14,242 bases of DNA from Lachnospiraceae bacterium UBA7026 (GTDB lineage Bacteria; Bacillota; Clostridia; Lachnospirales; Lachnospiraceae), in the NCBI GenBank assembly GCA_002494165.1, contig DLBH01000065.1:1-14242 (forward strand). Reading direction: 5' to 3'. Positions 13,223 through 14,242 of this stretch are shown here, piece after piece (within the stretch, counting starts at the first letter, position 1; every line of letters starts with the position of its first letter). A program made the position numbers and the translations under genes. Below the pieces are notes generated by a model. That model was not told the DNA's origin. It did not search any database and worked only from the letters and a program-made list of their open reading frames with translations.

Positions 13223-13910
13223 CTTTTTTCACCTCTTTCCTGTAAGGCAGGGACAAAAGGACCGTAATCAGTATCATGGCAGGAATCAGAAAACTGCTGC
13301 TTCCAAGAAGAAGCAGGCAAAGGAGACTGGCTCCAACGCCAATAAGGGCTGGCCTGTGGTCCTTTGATGTCAGCCATTGCTCCACAAATACTGTCACAAA
13401 GAGGGCGGTCATGGAAAAGTCAATGCCTTCTGAATTAAAATTTAAAACCATTCCCAGCAAGGCACCGATAGCAGTGCCTCCCACCCAGTAGCTATGATCA
13501 AAGAGGGTAACCAGGAAGCAGTAGAGTCCCGCATCCTTCCCCGAAGGATAATCACTGTCCGTACATAATAAAGAATAGGTTTCATCAGTCAGTCCAAAAA
13601 TCAGATAAGGCTTGTATTTGCCCATATTTTTGTATCGTCCAATCATGGATATACCGTAAAAAAGATGTCTGCCATTTACCATCAGGGTCATAAGGGCGGC
13701 AGAGAGCAGAGAGGCAGCCGTGGTAAGCAGGTCCACAGTCACAAACTGCATGGACCCAGCATAGATTAGCAGACTGCTGCCGATAGACCAGACCGGCCCA
13801 TAGCCCTTATTACTCATGAGTATTCCAAAGCCCATACCCAAAACCACATAGGCAGCCATGACAGGCAGACTTTTTATGAAAGCCTTCTTTATCAAGTCTT
13901 TTTTATTCAC
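13215..13910 (-). CDS. azlC: Branched-chain amino acid exporter large subunit AzlC
   Basis: AzlC forms the main channel of the AzlCD exporter in the cytoplasmic membrane. The 231-residue protein shows the family landmarks: LPVMAAYVVLGMGFGIL (15-31), IYAGSMQFV (49-57), NGRHLFYG (79-86), LTDETYSL (106-113) and WVGGTAIGALLG. About six to seven helices are predicted. Translation starts at a GTG (13908-13910) with an AGAGG site seven bases upstream. The spacer before it holds a GTTAA/TTAAC inverted repeat (13928-13940) and one copy of the 16-bp recurring motif (13947-13962). A possible promoter is TTGCCT-18-TAGTAT on the minus strand near 13968-13997, of moderate quality. No T-box or other known leader was recognised. 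Confidence 0.95.
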   Translation of the reverse strand: MNKKDLIKKAFIKSLPVMAAYVVLGMGFGILMSNKGYGPVWSIGSSLLIYAGSMQFVTVDLLTTAASLLSAALMTLMVNGRHLFYGISMIGRYKNMGKYKPYLIFGLTDETYSLLCTDSDYPSGKDAGLYCFLVTLFDHSYWVGGTAIGALLGMVLNFNSEGIDFSMTALFVTVFVEQWLTSKDHRPALIGVGASLLCLLLLGSSSFLIPAMILITVLLSLPYRKEVKKDE

Positions 13911-13927
13911 TGTAAAACCTCTGTATC

Positions 13928-13962
13928 GTTAATTTTTAACACTAAAACTATTACACCAACAT
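13928..13962. promoter_or_regulatory. Possible operator region upstream of azlCD
   Basis: A 13-bp inverted repeat GTTAATTTTTAAC (13928-13940) is followed by ACTATTACACCAACAT (13947-13962), a copy of the motif also found at 9944-9959 and 11834-11849. Both lie between the likely azlC promoter and its start codon, where a repressor could act. The regulator is not in the window. Confidence 0.4.
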
Positions 13963-14006
13963 TGACCATACTAACATGGGAAATACAAATCAGGCAATAG
14001 AATTAT

Positions 14007-14099
14007 TTATAATTCATCTCCCACTTCCTGCTCGATGATGGCGGTCGCCAGATAGCCTGTCCTCCGTGCAGGCACGGGGCTGGCTGCCTGGCTCGTCAC
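14007..14099 (-). other. GC-rich islet between tuf and azlC; possible gene remnant
   Basis: The 274-base gap between the tuf stop and the azlC start is AT-rich except for about 14020-14100. On the minus strand this part is open from a GTG at 14099 to TAA at 14007-14009, and its end reads GYLATAIIEQEVGDEL, which looks like a protein C-terminus. There is no ribosome binding site, a stop codon lies directly before the GTG, and the tuf terminator blocks any extension. It could be the tail of a decayed gene or chance. Confidence 0.2.
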
Positions 14100-14103
14100 T
14101 TAC

Positions 14104-14142
14104 ACAAAAAACAGCCCCGGACATGCAAGCATGCGGGGCTGT
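14104..14142 (-). terminator. Intrinsic terminator of tuf
   Basis: ACAGCCCCG (14111-14119) pairs with CGGGGCTGT (14134-14142), with an inner CATGC/GCATG pair near the loop. On the minus strand it is followed by TTTTTTGTG. It lies about 45 bases after the tuf stop codon. Confidence 0.9.
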
Positions 14143-14184
14143 AATTTATATGGTTGAGCGCCTCACTCAAAAGTCATAAATATA

Positions 14185-14242
14185 TTATTCGATAACGGAA
14201 GCAACACGGCCAGATCCAACTGTACGTCCACCCTCACGGATA
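14185..14242 (-). CDS. tuf: Elongation factor Tu, C-terminal fragment (runs off the window)
   Basis: The last 18 codons read IREGGRTVGSGRVASVIE followed by TAA, the almost invariant end of bacterial EF-Tu domain III (family ending REGGRTVGAG-V..I.). EF-Tu brings aminoacyl-tRNA to the ribosome in a GTP-dependent cycle. The ending VASVIE is common in Clostridia. Only the 3' end is present; the body of the gene lies beyond the right edge. A strong terminator follows, so azlCD is not read with it. Confidence 0.93.
   Translation of the reverse strand, partial: IREGGRTVGSGRVASVIE

Noticed and set aside
13911..14104. T-box or other known riboswitch controlling azlCD
   Set aside because: No T-box GGUGGNACCGCG-type element, specifier hairpin or terminator was found between tuf and azlC.

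Overview
The window looks like a chromosomal segment of a Gram-positive anaerobe of class Clostridia, most likely Lachnospiraceae. This rests on the gene content (EFR1-type flavodoxin/ferredoxin protein, AzlC/AzlD pair, C69 dipeptidase, HypB, a MepA-like MATE pump), strong AGGAGG-type ribosome binding sites, near-consensus sigma-70/sigma-A promoters, U-tract terminators and moderately GC-rich genes separated by AT-rich spacers. The family is an inference; there is no rRNA gene to anchor it. Most of the content is ordinary core or near-core metabolism. I see no phage, transposase, CRISPR array or tRNA.

Layout. Positions 1-74 hold the 5' end of carB (minus), with its own promoter, which diverges from a small lipoprotein gene (280-651, plus). 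A terminator pair (657-728) separates this from a three-gene minus-strand operon read 4688 to 801: a 620-residue polytopic membrane protein, a single-pass SH3b-repeat protein with an octapeptide-repeat cytoplasmic tail, and folP (dihydropteroate synthase). This operon and a plus-strand MATE efflux gene (4923-6332) are fired from two strong divergent promoters whose -35 boxes abut, so both cannot be occupied at once. A 20-bp perfect hairpin (6351-6398) separates the MATE gene from a convergent DJ-1/PfpI gene (6413-6928). Further up, all on the minus strand, are a 30-residue membrane peptide (7124-7216), a DUF1624 acyltransferase-like membrane protein, a small nitroreductase and an EFR1-type Fe-S flavoprotein (8988-9764). 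An 18-bp, seven-copy tandem repeat lies between the last two, directly before the nitroreductase start. A plus-strand C69 dipeptidase (10152-11624) diverges from the EFR1 gene. Then come a stand-alone hypB (11933-12607, minus), a degenerate-repeat spacer, azlD and azlC (12893-13910, minus), and the 3' end of tuf (14185-14242, minus) with its terminator.

How the genes work together. EFR1 protein, nitroreductase and the DUF1624 protein may form one redox/membrane transcription unit. AzlC/AzlD make a branched-chain amino acid exporter. HypB is a nickel-insertion GTPase separated from the rest of its usual cluster. The membrane protein and SH3b protein overlap in expression and probably act together at the cell surface, with folP read as the distal gene.

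The most unusual signals are regulatory or structural rather than a clear new system: the abutting divergent promoters, the promoter-proximal minisatellite, a 16-bp motif recurring in three spacers, the 20-bp palindrome and the overlooked small membrane peptide.
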